Shown here: in pieces, positions 8,060 through 16,329 of the stretch
Layout of the letters: the number at the start of each line of letters is the position of its first letter
How positions within the stretch are numbered: the first letter of the stretch is position 1
Assembly (NCBI RefSeq): GCF_020831925.1
Contig: NZ_JAFIFQ010000033.1
Span: 1 to 34,865 of the forward strand
Direction: 5' to 3'
DNA: 34,865 nt
DNA from: Alkalimonas sp.
GTDB lineage: Bacteria; Pseudomonadota; Gammaproteobacteria; Enterobacterales; Alteromonadaceae
Translations under genes and position numbers: made by a program
Notes under the pieces: generated by a model
Databases searched by the model: none
What the model was told of the DNA's origin: nothing
What the model saw: only the letters and a program-made list of their open reading frames with translations

Positions 8060-10167
8060 CGCGGCTCAGTAACCTGAAAAAGAAATTACCGGCACCTCGC
8101 CAGGCGCTGCGTTATCTGGGCTGGACTCTGTTCAAGCTGAGTCTGGCCATGTTGGCAGCGGCTGCGATTTACCTGGTATACCTGGACAGCAAGGTGACGC
8201 AAAGCTTCAGGGGGCAAAAATGGCAGGTGCCAGCCCAGGTCTTTGGTCGTAGCCTGCCGCTGCAGCAAGGACAGCCGCTCACTCTTGGTGCTCTGGTGCA
8301 GGAGTTGGAGTTGTTGCAGTATCGCCGGGTATCGGACATCACTGGCCCGGGCCAGTTCCGGCTGGCCAACCAGGCGGTGGATATTTACCGGCGTGAATTT
8401 TATTTTGCCGATGGCTATGCAGCGCCAGAGCGCTTTCTGGTGCAGTTTCGACAGCAACGGATTGAACGGATCCAATGGACGATACCGGCCGTTGTACCTG
8501 AATCAGGCATGGCCCGCCTGGAAGCTCCGTTGATTGAGCACCTGATTTCAGCACAGCAGGAAGATCGTGAGTTGCTGCGACTGGAGCAAGTCTCGCCCTT
8601 GCTGCGTGATACGCTGTTGCTGGTGGAGGATCGCGATTTTTACCGGCATCATGGCGTGGCCCCACTGGCCATCCTGCGCGCTTTTCTGGTGAACATGACC
8701 GCTGGCCGAACGGTGCAGGGGGGCTCTACGTTAACCCAGCAGCTGGCCAAAAATATGTACCTGACGCAGGATCGCACCCTGTGGCGTAAAATCAATGAAG
8801 CCCTGATGGCGCTGATTTTAGAACTGCGCTTTAGCAAAGACGAGATCTTAGAAGCCTATATCAATGAAGTTTACATTGGTCAAAATTTTGCGCATCCGGT
8901 GCATGGTTTTGGTCTTGGCAGCCGCTTTTATTTCGCCAAACCGCTGAATGAACTGACGGCAGCAGAAACGGCGCTGTTGGTTGGCCTGATCAAGGGGCCT
9001 TCTTTTTATGATCCCAGGCGTAATCCGGAGCGGGCGCAGCGCCGGCGTGATCTGGTGTTGCGGCTGATGTTCGAACAGCACATGCTGGATCAGCAAGCTT
9101 ACCGCGAAGCTCTGGAAGAGCCGATTGCCTTAATTGCCCGGGGCCAGCATCAGTCGGATCGCTACCCGGCCTATTTAGCAAAGGTACGGCAGGAGCTGCG
9201 CAGTCAGCTGCAAGACAAAACCCTGCAACAGAGCGGCTTGCGGATTTTCACCTACTTTGATCCTGTGCTGCAGCAACAAGCGGAAAGTGCCATTGCCAGC
9301 AGCATGCGCGGTCTGGATCCTGCAATTGAAACTGCAGTGGTGTTGGCAAATTATCGCCAGGGCAGCCTGACTGCTATGGTGGGTGGACGCGACCCACGTT
9401 TTGCCGGGTACAACAGGGCTATCGATGCCAGGCGGCAAATCGGTAGTTTGATCAAGCCGGTGATCGCCATCGAAGCTCTGGATCAGCCCGAGCGTTTTGA
9501 CTTGCAGACGATGTTGTTGGATGCGCCTATTCAGCTGCGCAGCAATCAGCAGGACTGGCAACCACAGAATTTTGATCAAAATTTCCGTGGTGAAGTGACC
9601 TTACTGGATACCCTGGTGTACTCCTACAATGTGCCTATGGTACGGCTGGGGTTGCAGCTGGGTATGCCACAGGTGGCAGCCGCGCTCAGCAAGCTTGGTT
9701 TGCAGCGCCGGGTTACCCTGCATCCGGCAGCTCTACTTGGTGCCATTGAGTTATCACCGCTGGAAGTAACCCAACTGTACCAAACGCTGGCCAATGCCGG
9801 AGTGCATCGGAGCCTGGCCAGCATAGCGATAGTGACGGACCAGCAGGGTATTGCTTTGTACCAGCACCAGCCTGCACCGATCCGCCGTTACAGCGTTGAA
9901 GCCACAGCCTTGCTGCACGATGCGATGCAGCAAAGTGTGCAACGAGGCACAGCCCGAGCTTTAGGGCAGCAATTTCCCAACCTCGCAGGGAAAACAGGCA
10001 CCTCCAGTGATTACCGTGACAGTTGGTTTGTGGCGATGGATGATGACAAAGTGATTACGGTGTGGCAGGGGCGGGATGATAATGTCTCCACTGGCCTCAC
10101 TGGCAGTTCAGGTGCTCTGCAGCTAACAAGGCAGTTTTACCGTATCCATAGTGCCGTCAAACCATGA
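8056..10167 (+). CDS. mrcB: Penicillin-binding protein 1B, bifunctional peptidoglycan synthase
   Basis: This 703-residue inner-membrane enzyme polymerises and cross-links peptidoglycan. It has a membrane helix at about 20-43, a UB2H-like region around 60-145 (the docking site for LpoB in E. coli), a GT51 glycosyltransferase and a transpeptidase. The GT51 domain has the catalytic glutamate in EDRDFYRHHG (E191), the motif GGSTLTQQLAKN and E271. The transpeptidase has SLIK with the acylated S464, SYN at 523-525 and KTGT from K646. E. coli PBP1B is 844 residues; this one has a shorter cytoplasmic N-terminus and ends soon after the transpeptidase domain. No lpoB is visible in the window. Confidence 0.95.
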   Translation: MTRLSNLKKKLPAPRQALRYLGWTLFKLSLAMLAAAAIYLVYLDSKVTQSFRGQKWQVPAQVFGRSLPLQQGQPLTLGALVQELELLQYRRVSDITGPGQFRLANQAVDIYRREFYFADGYAAPERFLVQFRQQRIERIQWTIPAVVPESGMARLEAPLIEHLISAQQEDRELLRLEQVSPLLRDTLLLVEDRDFYRHHGVAPLAILRAFLVNMTAGRTVQGGSTLTQQLAKNMYLTQDRTLWRKINEALMALILELRFSKDEILEAYINEVYIGQNFAHPVHGFGLGSRFYFAKPLNELTAAETALLVGLIKGPSFYDPRRNPERAQRRRDLVLRLMFEQHMLDQQAYREALEEPIALIARGQHQSDRYPAYLAKVRQELRSQLQDKTLQQSGLRIFTYFDPVLQQQAESAIASSMRGLDPAIETAVVLANYRQGSLTAMVGGRDPRFAGYNRAIDARRQIGSLIKPVIAIEALDQPERFDLQTMLLDAPIQLRSNQQDWQPQNFDQNFRGEVTLLDTLVYSYNVPMVRLGLQLGMPQVAAALSKLGLQRRVTLHPAALLGAIELSPLEVTQLYQTLANAGVHRSLASIAIVTDQQGIALYQHQPAPIRRYSVEATALLHDAMQQSVQRGTARALGQQFPNLAGKTGTSSDYRDSWFVAMDDDKVITVWQGRDDNVSTGLTGSSGALQLTRQFYRIHSAVKP

Positions 10168-10225
10168 TTTTGTAATCAAGTTGGGGTCATGTAAAGGAAT
10201 CTGACAAACTCATTCTGCAAAGCAC

Positions 10226-10255
10226 TTGTTATTCTTCGAGTTTTAAGTTGATAAT
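10226..10255 (+). promoter_or_regulatory. Probable promoter of first CadC-like regulator
   Basis: TTGTTA (10226-10231), an 18-base spacer, then GATAAT (10250-10255). A start near 10262 would leave a leader of about 40 bases containing the palindrome at 10268-10277. A second GATAAT occurs at 10283-10288 without a clear -35. Confidence 0.5.
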
Positions 10256-10267
10256 GGTGCATTAAAA

Positions 10268-10277
10268 TTGTCGACAA
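10268..10277. repeat. Perfect 10-bp palindrome, possible operator
   Basis: TTGTCGACAA reads the same on both strands. It lies just downstream of the predicted transcription start and 24 bases before the ATG of the first membrane regulator, a position suited to autoregulation. No protein is assigned to it. Confidence 0.4.
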
Positions 10278-10301
10278 CCGCGGATAATTTGTGAACAGGC
10301 T

Positions 10302-12488
10302 ATGGCGATAAAACCAGAACATCGATTGAACGTGGGCGCTTGGACTTATTTACCAGAACGTGACAAGCTGGTGAAGTTTGATGCTAACGGGCAAGTCGTA
10401 GAAACAGCCGAGTTGGATAATTTATGTCAGAACGTGATGAATTATCTGATGGTACATGCCGGCGAGTTGGTTAGTAAAGATGATCTGCTGGAAAAAGTCT
10501 GGGGTATCCGAGCGGTATCCGATGGGCGTATTACCCGTGTGATTCGAGTGTTGCGAGTGGCGCTTGGCGATGACAGTCGCACACCAACTTATATCGAAAC
10601 CGTGCCGAAGCGCGGTTATCGGCTGGTGGCACCGGTTGCACCCACCGAGGAGCATCCGCTCGCTGCAGTATCCGGCCAAGCTCAAGTGACTGAGAGCTCA
10701 GAAGCCGCCAAGGCAGCAGAACAGCCTAGCGGCTGGCAAAGACGCAGCTTGTTTTCAGCGTTCATTTTAATGCCCCTGCTGTTGGCCGGTTATTTTTGGT
10801 TGGTGACTAAGCCGGTTGACGATGATTTCAGCGCCATCCCACTGTGGCGCTATGAACCCGTTACCTTTTTGGATGGTATCGAGTTTTATCACAGCATCTC
10901 ACCGGATGAAGAGCTACTGGCTTTTAGCTACGCCAATAGCCCAAGTGATTCGGTGGTTCGGCTAAAACTGCAAAACCTAAAGACTCACCAGGTGTTGGCA
11001 TTAACCGAAGCGCCTCATAGCAGCTTTGGCGCCACTTGGAATCCGGATGGCAGCCAGTTAGCATATCAGCGAGTATTGTCAGGGCGTTTGTGTGAAATTC
11101 GTCTGTTAACGTTAAATGAGTCTAGAGATGTGGTTGTATCCGATGAACTGCTAACAAAATGTGGCCCTAATTCTATTTCAGCCCGATTGAGCTGGTCACC
11201 GGATGGCCGTTCTCTGGTTTATCCGTCCAGAGAGGAAGGGCACAACCAAATGACCTTGATGTTGTATCCTCTGGCTGGTGGCCAGCCACAAATGTTAACG
11301 GTACCACCAGTAACAGGTTTTGGCGATTACGCGGTCCGCTTCTCCCGTGATGGTAGTCATTTGGTGTTTTTGCGTTATGTCTCTGGAGCGGCGGAGTTAT
11401 GGTTGCTTGACTTATCCAATCGTTCTACCCGCAAGCTGAAGCGATTGAGTGACTTCTCGCCAGGTAACGTTGACTGGAGTCTTGATGATACTGAAATCAT
11501 TTACCCAACCGGTCGCTCTACTTTAGCCGCGTTCAATATTGCAAAAGGAACCAGTCGACTGCTGGCCTATACAGACTCTAACGCACGAGAGATTCAACTT
11601 AGTCCAACGGGCCGGATTCTGGCATCGGTTGGCGCATTTTCACAGTTGAACATCTTGCAGGTACCTAATGAAATTCTGGTAGATGATGATGTTAGCAGAC
11701 AACAGCAAGTGTTCAGTTCGAATCGTAATGAAGCTTTTGCTGAAGCAAGTCCAATACTGGATGGTCCTGTTGCAGTTGTATCCAGACGTACCGGAGAGTC
11801 GCAAGTCTGGTTGTTTCATCCCAATGGGCGGCAGGTGCAACTGACGCAATTTGTTAAGAATGAGCGTATTAGCCAGCTTAGTTTTTCACCGGATGGGCGC
11901 TATTTGCTGGCACTGATCAGTCAGCAACTCTGGTTGCTAGCTGAAGGGATTGAACCGATGTTGTTGTCCAAGCCGGATGAAACCAACATCGTCAACCCAA
12001 GTTGGAGCTGGGATAGTCAGAGTATATTTTATGCGGTATCCAGGCAAGGGCAATGGCAGTTGATGAAGCAAGACGTGGATGTAAACATGCCTGCAGAGCT
12101 GGTTCATTTAGGGCGTGATCTCTATCTGGAAAGCCCGAATGGTCAGTTCCGTCTGTGGCGTGACAGTCATAGTCAGAGTTATTATCTGGAAACAAAAGAG
12201 TCGCAGTCACAGCCGCAGCATCTGGAATCACTAAGTCAGGGGGTGTTGCCGCTTCGGCTGGTCTTGACCAATCATGGTTTGTATTTTTCCAGCTACCAGG
12301 AAGATAACCGCTATCAACTGCTGCACTTGGATCTTCTTTCAGGGCAAATACGTCCAGCCAGTTCATTGGGAACGATTTTTTCAGATTACTTTAGCCTGAG
12401 CGCCGATGGCCAATCATTTTATATCCCGTCTATGGGCAGTGGAGATATGGATATTGCTGAAATTTCTGTCTTGCAGCAAAATTTATAG
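10302..12488 (+). CDS. Membrane-anchored winged-helix regulator with periplasmic TolB-like propeller (regulator 1)
   Basis: This 728-residue CadC/ToxR-like one-component regulator has three parts. Residues about 10-112 form an OmpR/PhoB-type winged helix ending in TYIETVPKRGYRLVAPV, the usual wing signature. After a Ser/Ala/Glu-rich linker, a single membrane helix covers about 149-169. The remaining 550 residues should be periplasmic and contain many PD40/TolB-type repeats such as WNPDGSQLAY, WSPDGRSLVY, FSRDGSHLVF and FSPDGRYLLA, predicting a beta-propeller. Family knowledge suggests that a periplasmic signal is relayed through the helix to DNA; the ligand is unknown. It is followed 84 bases later by the exported repeat peptide and then by a paralogue. 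Base composition looks more AT-rich than that of hrpB and mrcB. It is not CadC itself, because the periplasmic domain differs. Confidence 0.88.
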   Translation: MAIKPEHRLNVGAWTYLPERDKLVKFDANGQVVETAELDNLCQNVMNYLMVHAGELVSKDDLLEKVWGIRAVSDGRITRVIRVLRVALGDDSRTPTYIETVPKRGYRLVAPVAPTEEHPLAAVSGQAQVTESSEAAKAAEQPSGWQRRSLFSAFILMPLLLAGYFWLVTKPVDDDFSAIPLWRYEPVTFLDGIEFYHSISPDEELLAFSYANSPSDSVVRLKLQNLKTHQVLALTEAPHSSFGATWNPDGSQLAYQRVLSGRLCEIRLLTLNESRDVVVSDELLTKCGPNSISARLSWSPDGRSLVYPSREEGHNQMTLMLYPLAGGQPQMLTVPPVTGFGDYAVRFSRDGSHLVFLRYVSGAAELWLLDLSNRSTRKLKRLSDFSPGNVDWSLDDTEIIYPTGRSTLAAFNIAKGTSRLLAYTDSNAREIQLSPTGRILASVGAFSQLNILQVPNEILVDDDVSRQQQVFSSNRNEAFAEASPILDGPVAVVSRRTGESQVWLFHPNGRQVQLTQFVKNERISQLSFSPDGRYLLALISQQLWLLAEGIEPMLLSKPDETNIVNPSWSWDSQSIFYAVSRQGQWQLMKQDVDVNMPAELVHLGRDLYLESPNGQFRLWRDSHSQSYYLETKESQSQPQHLESLSQGVLPLRLVLTNHGLYFSSYQEDNRYQLLHLDLLSGQIRPASSLGTIFSDYFSLSADGQSFYIPSMGSGDMDIAEISVLQQNL

Positions 12489-12572
12489 CTTTTTTATAAG
12501 GATTTCATCGAGTTAATTTTTTTTCTTAGTGGCAGCCTTAAGGTGTCAAACGCAAACACTAAGGATTACACC

Positions 12573-12845
12573 ATGAAAAAATTAATGACTACTGCTGCAA
12601 TCGCTACTTTTATCTCAGGGGCTGTTGTTGCAGCAACCAGTTTTGACATCAAGTCTCAACAAACGGAAGTTGATTCGATGCTTGCGTGTCTATGGTTTCC
12701 AATCTGCAAAGAGCCTGATTATCAACAACAGCAGCAAATTGACGTAGAATCTTCCGTTGGAGAGGGGCTGGATCTGGAATCTTTGTACGCTTGCCTTTGG
12801 TTCCCAATTTGCAAAGAGCCTGATCAGCCAATTCGCAACGCGTAA
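12573..12845 (+). CDS. Exported 90-residue peptide with two identical Cys-x5-Cys modules
   Basis: I recognise no family. The ATG at 12573 follows AAGGA by seven bases; a GTG 30 bases upstream in frame lacks such a site. Residues 1-20 look like a signal peptide (MKKLMTTAAIATFISGAVVA) with cleavage expected near A20/A21, giving a mature chain of about 70 residues. That chain contains ACLWFPICKEPD twice, at residues 38-49 and 73-84, each preceded by a related acidic/Ser segment (VDSML, LESLY). The copies are separated by a Gln-rich then acidic linker (YQQQQQIDVESS). The only four cysteines are the two C-x5-C pairs, so two small disulfide loops or a metal site are possible in the periplasm. It sits between two paralogous membrane sensors on the same strand. 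A role as ligand or target of those sensors is inference; a secreted signal, a redox or metal sensor or a small effector all remain possible. Confidence 0.82.
   Translation: MKKLMTTAAIATFISGAVVAATSFDIKSQQTEVDSMLACLWFPICKEPDYQQQQQIDVESSVGEGLDLESLYACLWFPICKEPDQPIRNA
12684..12719 (+). repeat. Peptide module copy 1 (12 codons)
   Basis: Encodes ACLWFPICKEPD, residues 38-49 of the exported peptide. Compared with copy 2, five of twelve codons differ and every difference is synonymous. Confidence 0.9.
12789..12824 (+). repeat. Peptide module copy 2 (12 codons)
   Basis: Encodes ACLWFPICKEPD, residues 73-84, 35 codons after copy 1. The Ala, first Cys, Leu, Phe and Ile codons differ silently from copy 1, so this is not a recent exact duplication. 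Confidence 0.9.
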
Positions 12846-12886
12846 GTGCTTTAATGCCATTGCATAACTCTGTAACAATTACATAC

Positions 12887-12914
12887 CTGAAATTTCGCTG
12901 GATTCCGTTATAAT
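12887..12914 (+). promoter_or_regulatory. Probable promoter of second CadC-like regulator
   Basis: CTGAAA (12887-12892), 16 bases, then a consensus TATAAT (12909-12914). Transcription would start near 12921. The last three bases of the -10 box form the first three bases of the inverted repeat at 12912-12942. Confidence 0.6.
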
Positions 12915-12942
12915 CCGTCCATGCCTCGTGTAAGGACGGATT
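12912..12942. repeat. Perfect 9-bp inverted repeat over promoter and RBS of regulator 2
   Basis: AATCCGTCC (12912-12920), 13 bases, then GGACGGATT (12934-12942). The left arm overlaps the TATAAT box. The right arm contains the GGA of the AAGGA Shine-Dalgarno sequence for the TTG start at 12946. As DNA it could be an operator. As RNA it could form only if transcription starts upstream, for example by read-through from the peptide gene, and it would then hide the ribosome binding site. It is followed by GTTTTG, which is poor for a terminator. Confidence 0.6.
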
Positions 12943-12945
12943 GTT

Positions 12946-15027
12946 TTGTCTAATCTGGAACCTCTGGTTCAATTTGGCCCCTGGTGTTATCGCGCATCAG
13001 TCGGCAAGCTCTGGTTAGCAGTTGCCAAGGAATCCACTGCCACAACACTGGAGCCCCGGCTGCAGAAGCTATTGAATTATTTTCTGCTGCATCCAAATCA
13101 GCTACTGTCCAAAAATCAACTGATAGAGGATGTGTGGCCGGCCGGCGAGGGTACCGACGGTGCGGTAATGCGGGCTGTTGGCGCCTTGCGCAAATTGTTG
13201 CAGGACAATACCCAAGCGCCGGTTTTCATTGCTACCATTCCGAAAAAAGGCTACTGCTGGTTGGCCGAGCTGGTTCCTCTTACCAGCCCAAAAGCTGTGG
13301 ATGCGATTCACAAGGATAGTACGCAACCCACAAGTGCAACACCGGAACTAAACGCAGCCAGCCAATCGAATCGTCAGTTTATTGTGCTGGCAGTTGTTTC
13401 CTTGCTGCTAAGCTGCGGCATTATTGCCTATGGCTTGACGCATCTGACGCTTGGCAGCCAACAACCAGTATTTACCCGGATTGAACCCGTCAGCGCCCTG
13501 AATGGTCGCGAGCAATTACCTGTCTGGGATCCTGCAGCACAAAGCTTATTATACCAACACCAAGCCAGTGGCCAAAGTGGGTGGCAATGGGTACTGCAAT
13601 CAGAGCAGCAAATGACCCCTCGGTATGCACCGAGCATGTTTGAAGTACTTGGTAAGCCGACATGGTTTGGAACGGCAATTTATTTCAATGCCATCGGGCA
13701 GCATGACTGCGGTTTGTACCGACAGACAGTTTTGCCGGAGTTTGCGACACCAGAGCGGCTTACCCATTGTGAAAAGTGGCTCAGAGCCGGATTGGTGCAG
13801 TTAAACAATCAGTTGTACTGGCTGGATAAGCTGCCAGGTCATCAGAGTCGTTTTCAGTTATGGCGCAACCAGAGTATGGTAGCTGGTTCTGAGTTTGTAG
13901 CAGAGCCGCTGTTGGATAGACCCATACCGGCATTGAGTATTCATCGATTGCTGGCGCATGAACAGGCATTGTATGTGCTGGCTCAAGTTAGCTTTAGCCA
14001 AACCCAGCTGATTCGGATTCAGCCAGAAGATGGCAGCTGGCAGGTACTACGGAATTACCCAAAGCAACTGACAGAGTTGGCTGAATTGCATGGACAACTT
14101 TGGTTAGGACAACCTCAGCAACCTTTTAAGCGTCTTAGTCCGACGGGTAAAGCAAGAGATTCGTTGGGACCTTTATCTGCCGACCTGACCGATTTAGTCT
14201 TTGCTGATCAGCAGATCCTTGCGGTTGCCGGAGCAGAACCAATCAGCGACTTGTGGTTTTTGCAGTTGGCTGGGGCTGAGCCATCCTGGCAGCGTTGGTT
14301 TGCGTCCAATCGCAGTGAGCGATTGGCAGCGCTGGCAGAGCAGCAAGTTGCTTTTGTGTCAAATCGTTCCGGCCACGGACAAGTCTGGCTTGCATGGCGT
14401 GATCAGCTTCGTCAACTGACGGATCTGGGCTCTGATCAGCAAATACAACAACTACTCTGGTACCGACAGCAATTGGTGGCGCTTATTAATAGTCAGTTGT
14501 TTCAGGTTGATCTAAGTACAGGCCAGCTGCATTCTCTTTTGCCGCAGGGTACAGCAATAAGCCGGGTTGAGGTGTGCCGCCAGCAATTGTACTGGACAGA
14601 GTTTGATCAAGCCGCTGGTTGGCGTTTGTTCCGTATGGCGGCCAATAGTGCTGAACCAATGTTAAATGATGTGTTGGATGTGCGCTGTGCTGACGAAGGC
14701 TTGCTGATTCGGCGTGATCAGTCCGCACAGCTGCAGTTATGGCATCCCAGTGGCGGCTTGACGGAGCTGACGTTGATGGGTTTCCCTCAGGATATTAGCC
14801 AGGATGGTCTTTGGTTGAGCAACGATAAAGGCATCGCCTGGTTAGAACCAGGCAGTACCACTTTACACCTGCAAAGTTGGCGGGGTGAATCGCAACAGAT
14901 CGCATTACCAACAGGACAGACAGCAGTGGCCATCTACAGTGATCGTAGTGGCCAGAACTGGTTGTTGCAATTAAACCGGCAGCAAGACAGCGATATTGTC
15001 CGTTTACTGCCGGAACGTTCGCCTTAG
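12946..15027 (+). CDS. Membrane-anchored winged-helix regulator with propeller-like periplasmic domain (regulator 2)
   Basis: This 693-residue paralogue of the regulator upstream of the peptide gene probably starts with TTG (AAGGA nine bases before). The winged helix covers about residues 8-110 and ends [18 protein letters not shown] membrane helix lies at about 144-165, followed by a large periplasmic domain. The first periplasmic segment matches regulator 1 ([12 protein letters not shown] against EPVTFLDGIEFY). After that the propeller repeats have drifted: the PDG signatures seen in regulator 1 are mostly absent, although repeated Gln/Trp/Leu-rich blades are still visible. This suggests the two receptors share an origin but sense different things, or that this one is evolving faster. 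Its stop overlaps that of convergent hemL by four bases. The ligand and target genes are unknown. Confidence 0.85.
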   Translation: MSNLEPLVQFGPWCYRASVGKLWLAVAKESTATTLEPRLQKLLNYFLLHPNQLLSKNQLIEDVWPAGEGTDGAVMRAVGALRKLLQDNTQAPVFIATIPKKGYCWLAELVPLTSPKAVDAIHKDSTQPTSATPELNAASQSNRQFIVLAVVSLLLSCGIIAYGLTHLTLGSQQPVFTRIEPVSALNGREQLPVWDPAAQSLLYQHQASGQSGWQWVLQSEQQMTPRYAPSMFEVLGKPTWFGTAIYFNAIGQHDCGLYRQTVLPEFATPERLTHCEKWLRAGLVQLNNQLYWLDKLPGHQSRFQLWRNQSMVAGSEFVAEPLLDRPIPALSIHRLLAHEQALYVLAQVSFSQTQLIRIQPEDGSWQVLRNYPKQLTELAELHGQLWLGQPQQPFKRLSPTGKARDSLGPLSADLTDLVFADQQILAVAGAEPISDLWFLQLAGAEPSWQRWFASNRSERLAALAEQQVAFVSNRSGHGQVWLAWRDQLRQLTDLGSDQQIQQLLWYRQQLVALINSQLFQVDLSTGQLHSLLPQGTAISRVEVCRQQLYWTEFDQAAGWRLFRMAANSAEPMLNDVLDVRCADEGLLIRRDQSAQLQLWHPSGGLTELTLMGFPQDISQDGLWLSNDKGIAWLEPGSTTLHLQSWRGESQQIALPTGQTAVAIYSDRSGQNWLLQLNRQQDSDIVRLLPERSP

Positions 15028-16313
15028 CTTGCTGCCAGTTGGGCAAAGCTGCGATCGGCAGCCGCTATGGTAGCGGCCAGATCGGCTTCACTGTGCGCCA
15101 GCGATAAAAAGCCTGCCTCATAAGCTGAAGGAGCCAGGTACACTCCTTCGTTCAGCATCAGATGGAAGAAGCGTTTGAAAGCTTCGATATCGCACTGGGT
15201 GGCCTGTGCGAAATTGCTGATGGCTTGCACTTTGGTAAAGAACAGACCAAACATACCGCCTACCTGGGTGGTAGCAAGGGGTACACCATGCTTATCGGCT
15301 GCAGCTTTGATACCGGCGACCAGCTGGCTGGTTTTCTCCGTTAGGGCCTCATACACGCCTGGCTGACGGATGGCATTCAATGCAGCCAAACCGGCGGCCA
15401 TTGCCAGCGGGTTGCCTGACAAAGTACCGGCTTGGTATACCGGGCCCGTGGGCGCAATCTGCTGCATAATAGCACGCTTGCCACCAAAGGCGCCGACTGG
15501 CATACCGCCACCGATGATTTTGCCCAAGGTGGTTAAATCCGGCTGGACGCCATAGACCGCCTGAGCACCGCCAAGTGCGACCCGGAAACCTGTCATGACC
15601 TCATCAAAAATCAACACGCTGCCGTATTGATCACAGAGTGCTCTGAGTCCTTCTAAAAACCCCGGCGCTGGCGGAATGCAGTTCATATTGCCAGCGACCG
15701 GCTCGACGATGATGCAGGCGATGTCCTGCCCACGCTCGGCAAAGATTGCTTCGAGCTGCTGCAAATTATTAAACTCAGCAGTGAGGGTGTATTTGGCAAA
15801 GTCTGCCGGCACGCCTGGCGAGTTCGGTACACCTAATGTCAGAGCGCCAGAGCCAGCTTTTACCAGCAAGGAGTCGGCATGGCCGTGGTAACAACCTTCA
15901 AATTTTAAAATGGTATCACGGCCGGTGTAACCGCGTGCCAACCGAATGGCACTCATGGTGGCTTCGGTGCCGGAGCTGACCATGCGCACCATTTCCATGC
16001 TGGGCACCAGCTTGCTAACCAGCTCAGCCATCTCAACTTCAGCCGGGCAAGGTGCACCAAAGCTTAAGCCATTCTCTGCCGCTTGTTGCACCGCCTGGCG
16101 AATGGCCGGGTAATTGTGCCCCAACAACATTGGTCCCCAGGAGCCAATGTAATCGATGTAGCGTTTGCCATCGACATCAAAAATATAAGGGCCGTCGGCT
16201 TTTTCAATAAATATTGGTGTACCACCGACACTTTTAAAAGCCCGTACCGGCGAATTGACGCCGCCGGGAATGGTGTGTTGGGCGCGTTCAAACAGTTGCT
16301 TGGATTTGTTCAT
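15024..16313 (-). CDS. hemL: Glutamate-1-semialdehyde 2,1-aminomutase
   Basis: This 429-residue PLP enzyme makes 5-aminolevulinate from glutamate-1-semialdehyde in the C5 tetrapyrrole pathway. Motifs include [14 protein letters not shown] at the N-terminus, [18 protein letters not shown], the PLP-phosphate and aspartate region [12 protein letters not shown], and the Schiff-base lysine in [18 protein letters not shown]. The ATG at 16313 has AAGGA six bases upstream; the longer frame to 16373 overlaps pyrB and lacks similarity. It follows pyrB by 16 bases and is probably cotranscribed with it. The downstream end overlaps the stop of the convergent regulator gene. Confidence 0.97.
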   Translation of the reverse strand: MNKSKQLFERAQHTIPGGVNSPVRAFKSVGGTPIFIEKADGPYIFDVDGKRYIDYIGSWGPMLLGHNYPAIRQAVQQAAENGLSFGAPCPAEVEMAELVSKLVPSMEMVRMVSSGTEATMSAIRLARGYTGRDTILKFEGCYHGHADSLLVKAGSGALTLGVPNSPGVPADFAKYTLTAEFNNLQQLEAIFAERGQDIACIIVEPVAGNMNCIPPAPGFLEGLRALCDQYGSVLIFDEVMTGFRVALGGAQAVYGVQPDLTTLGKIIGGGMPVGAFGGKRAIMQQIAPTGPVYQAGTLSGNPLAMAAGLAALNAIRQPGVYEALTEKTSQLVAGIKAAADKHGVPLATTQVGGMFGLFFTKVQAISNFAQATQCDIEAFKRFFHLMLNEGVYLAPSAYEAGFLSLAHSEADLAATIAAADRSFAQLAAS

Positions 16314-16329
16314 GCTGGGTCCTTGGACA

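Noticed and set aside
12573-12845. Classical RiPP or bacteriocin precursor
   Set aside because: It has a Sec-type signal rather than a double-glycine leader, and no modification enzyme, peptidase-ABC exporter or immunity gene is in the window. Kept only as a distant possibility.
12912-12945. Rho-independent terminator for the peptide gene
   Set aside because: The stem is only moderately GC-rich, the loop has 13 bases and only GTTTTG follows. It lies over a promoter and RBS, so a regulatory role is likelier, though some termination is not excluded.
12921-12953. Ten-codon upstream frame starting ATG CCT CGT and overlapping the regulator 2 start
   Set aside because: Its ATG would be at or very near the predicted 5' end of the transcript and has no Shine-Dalgarno sequence.
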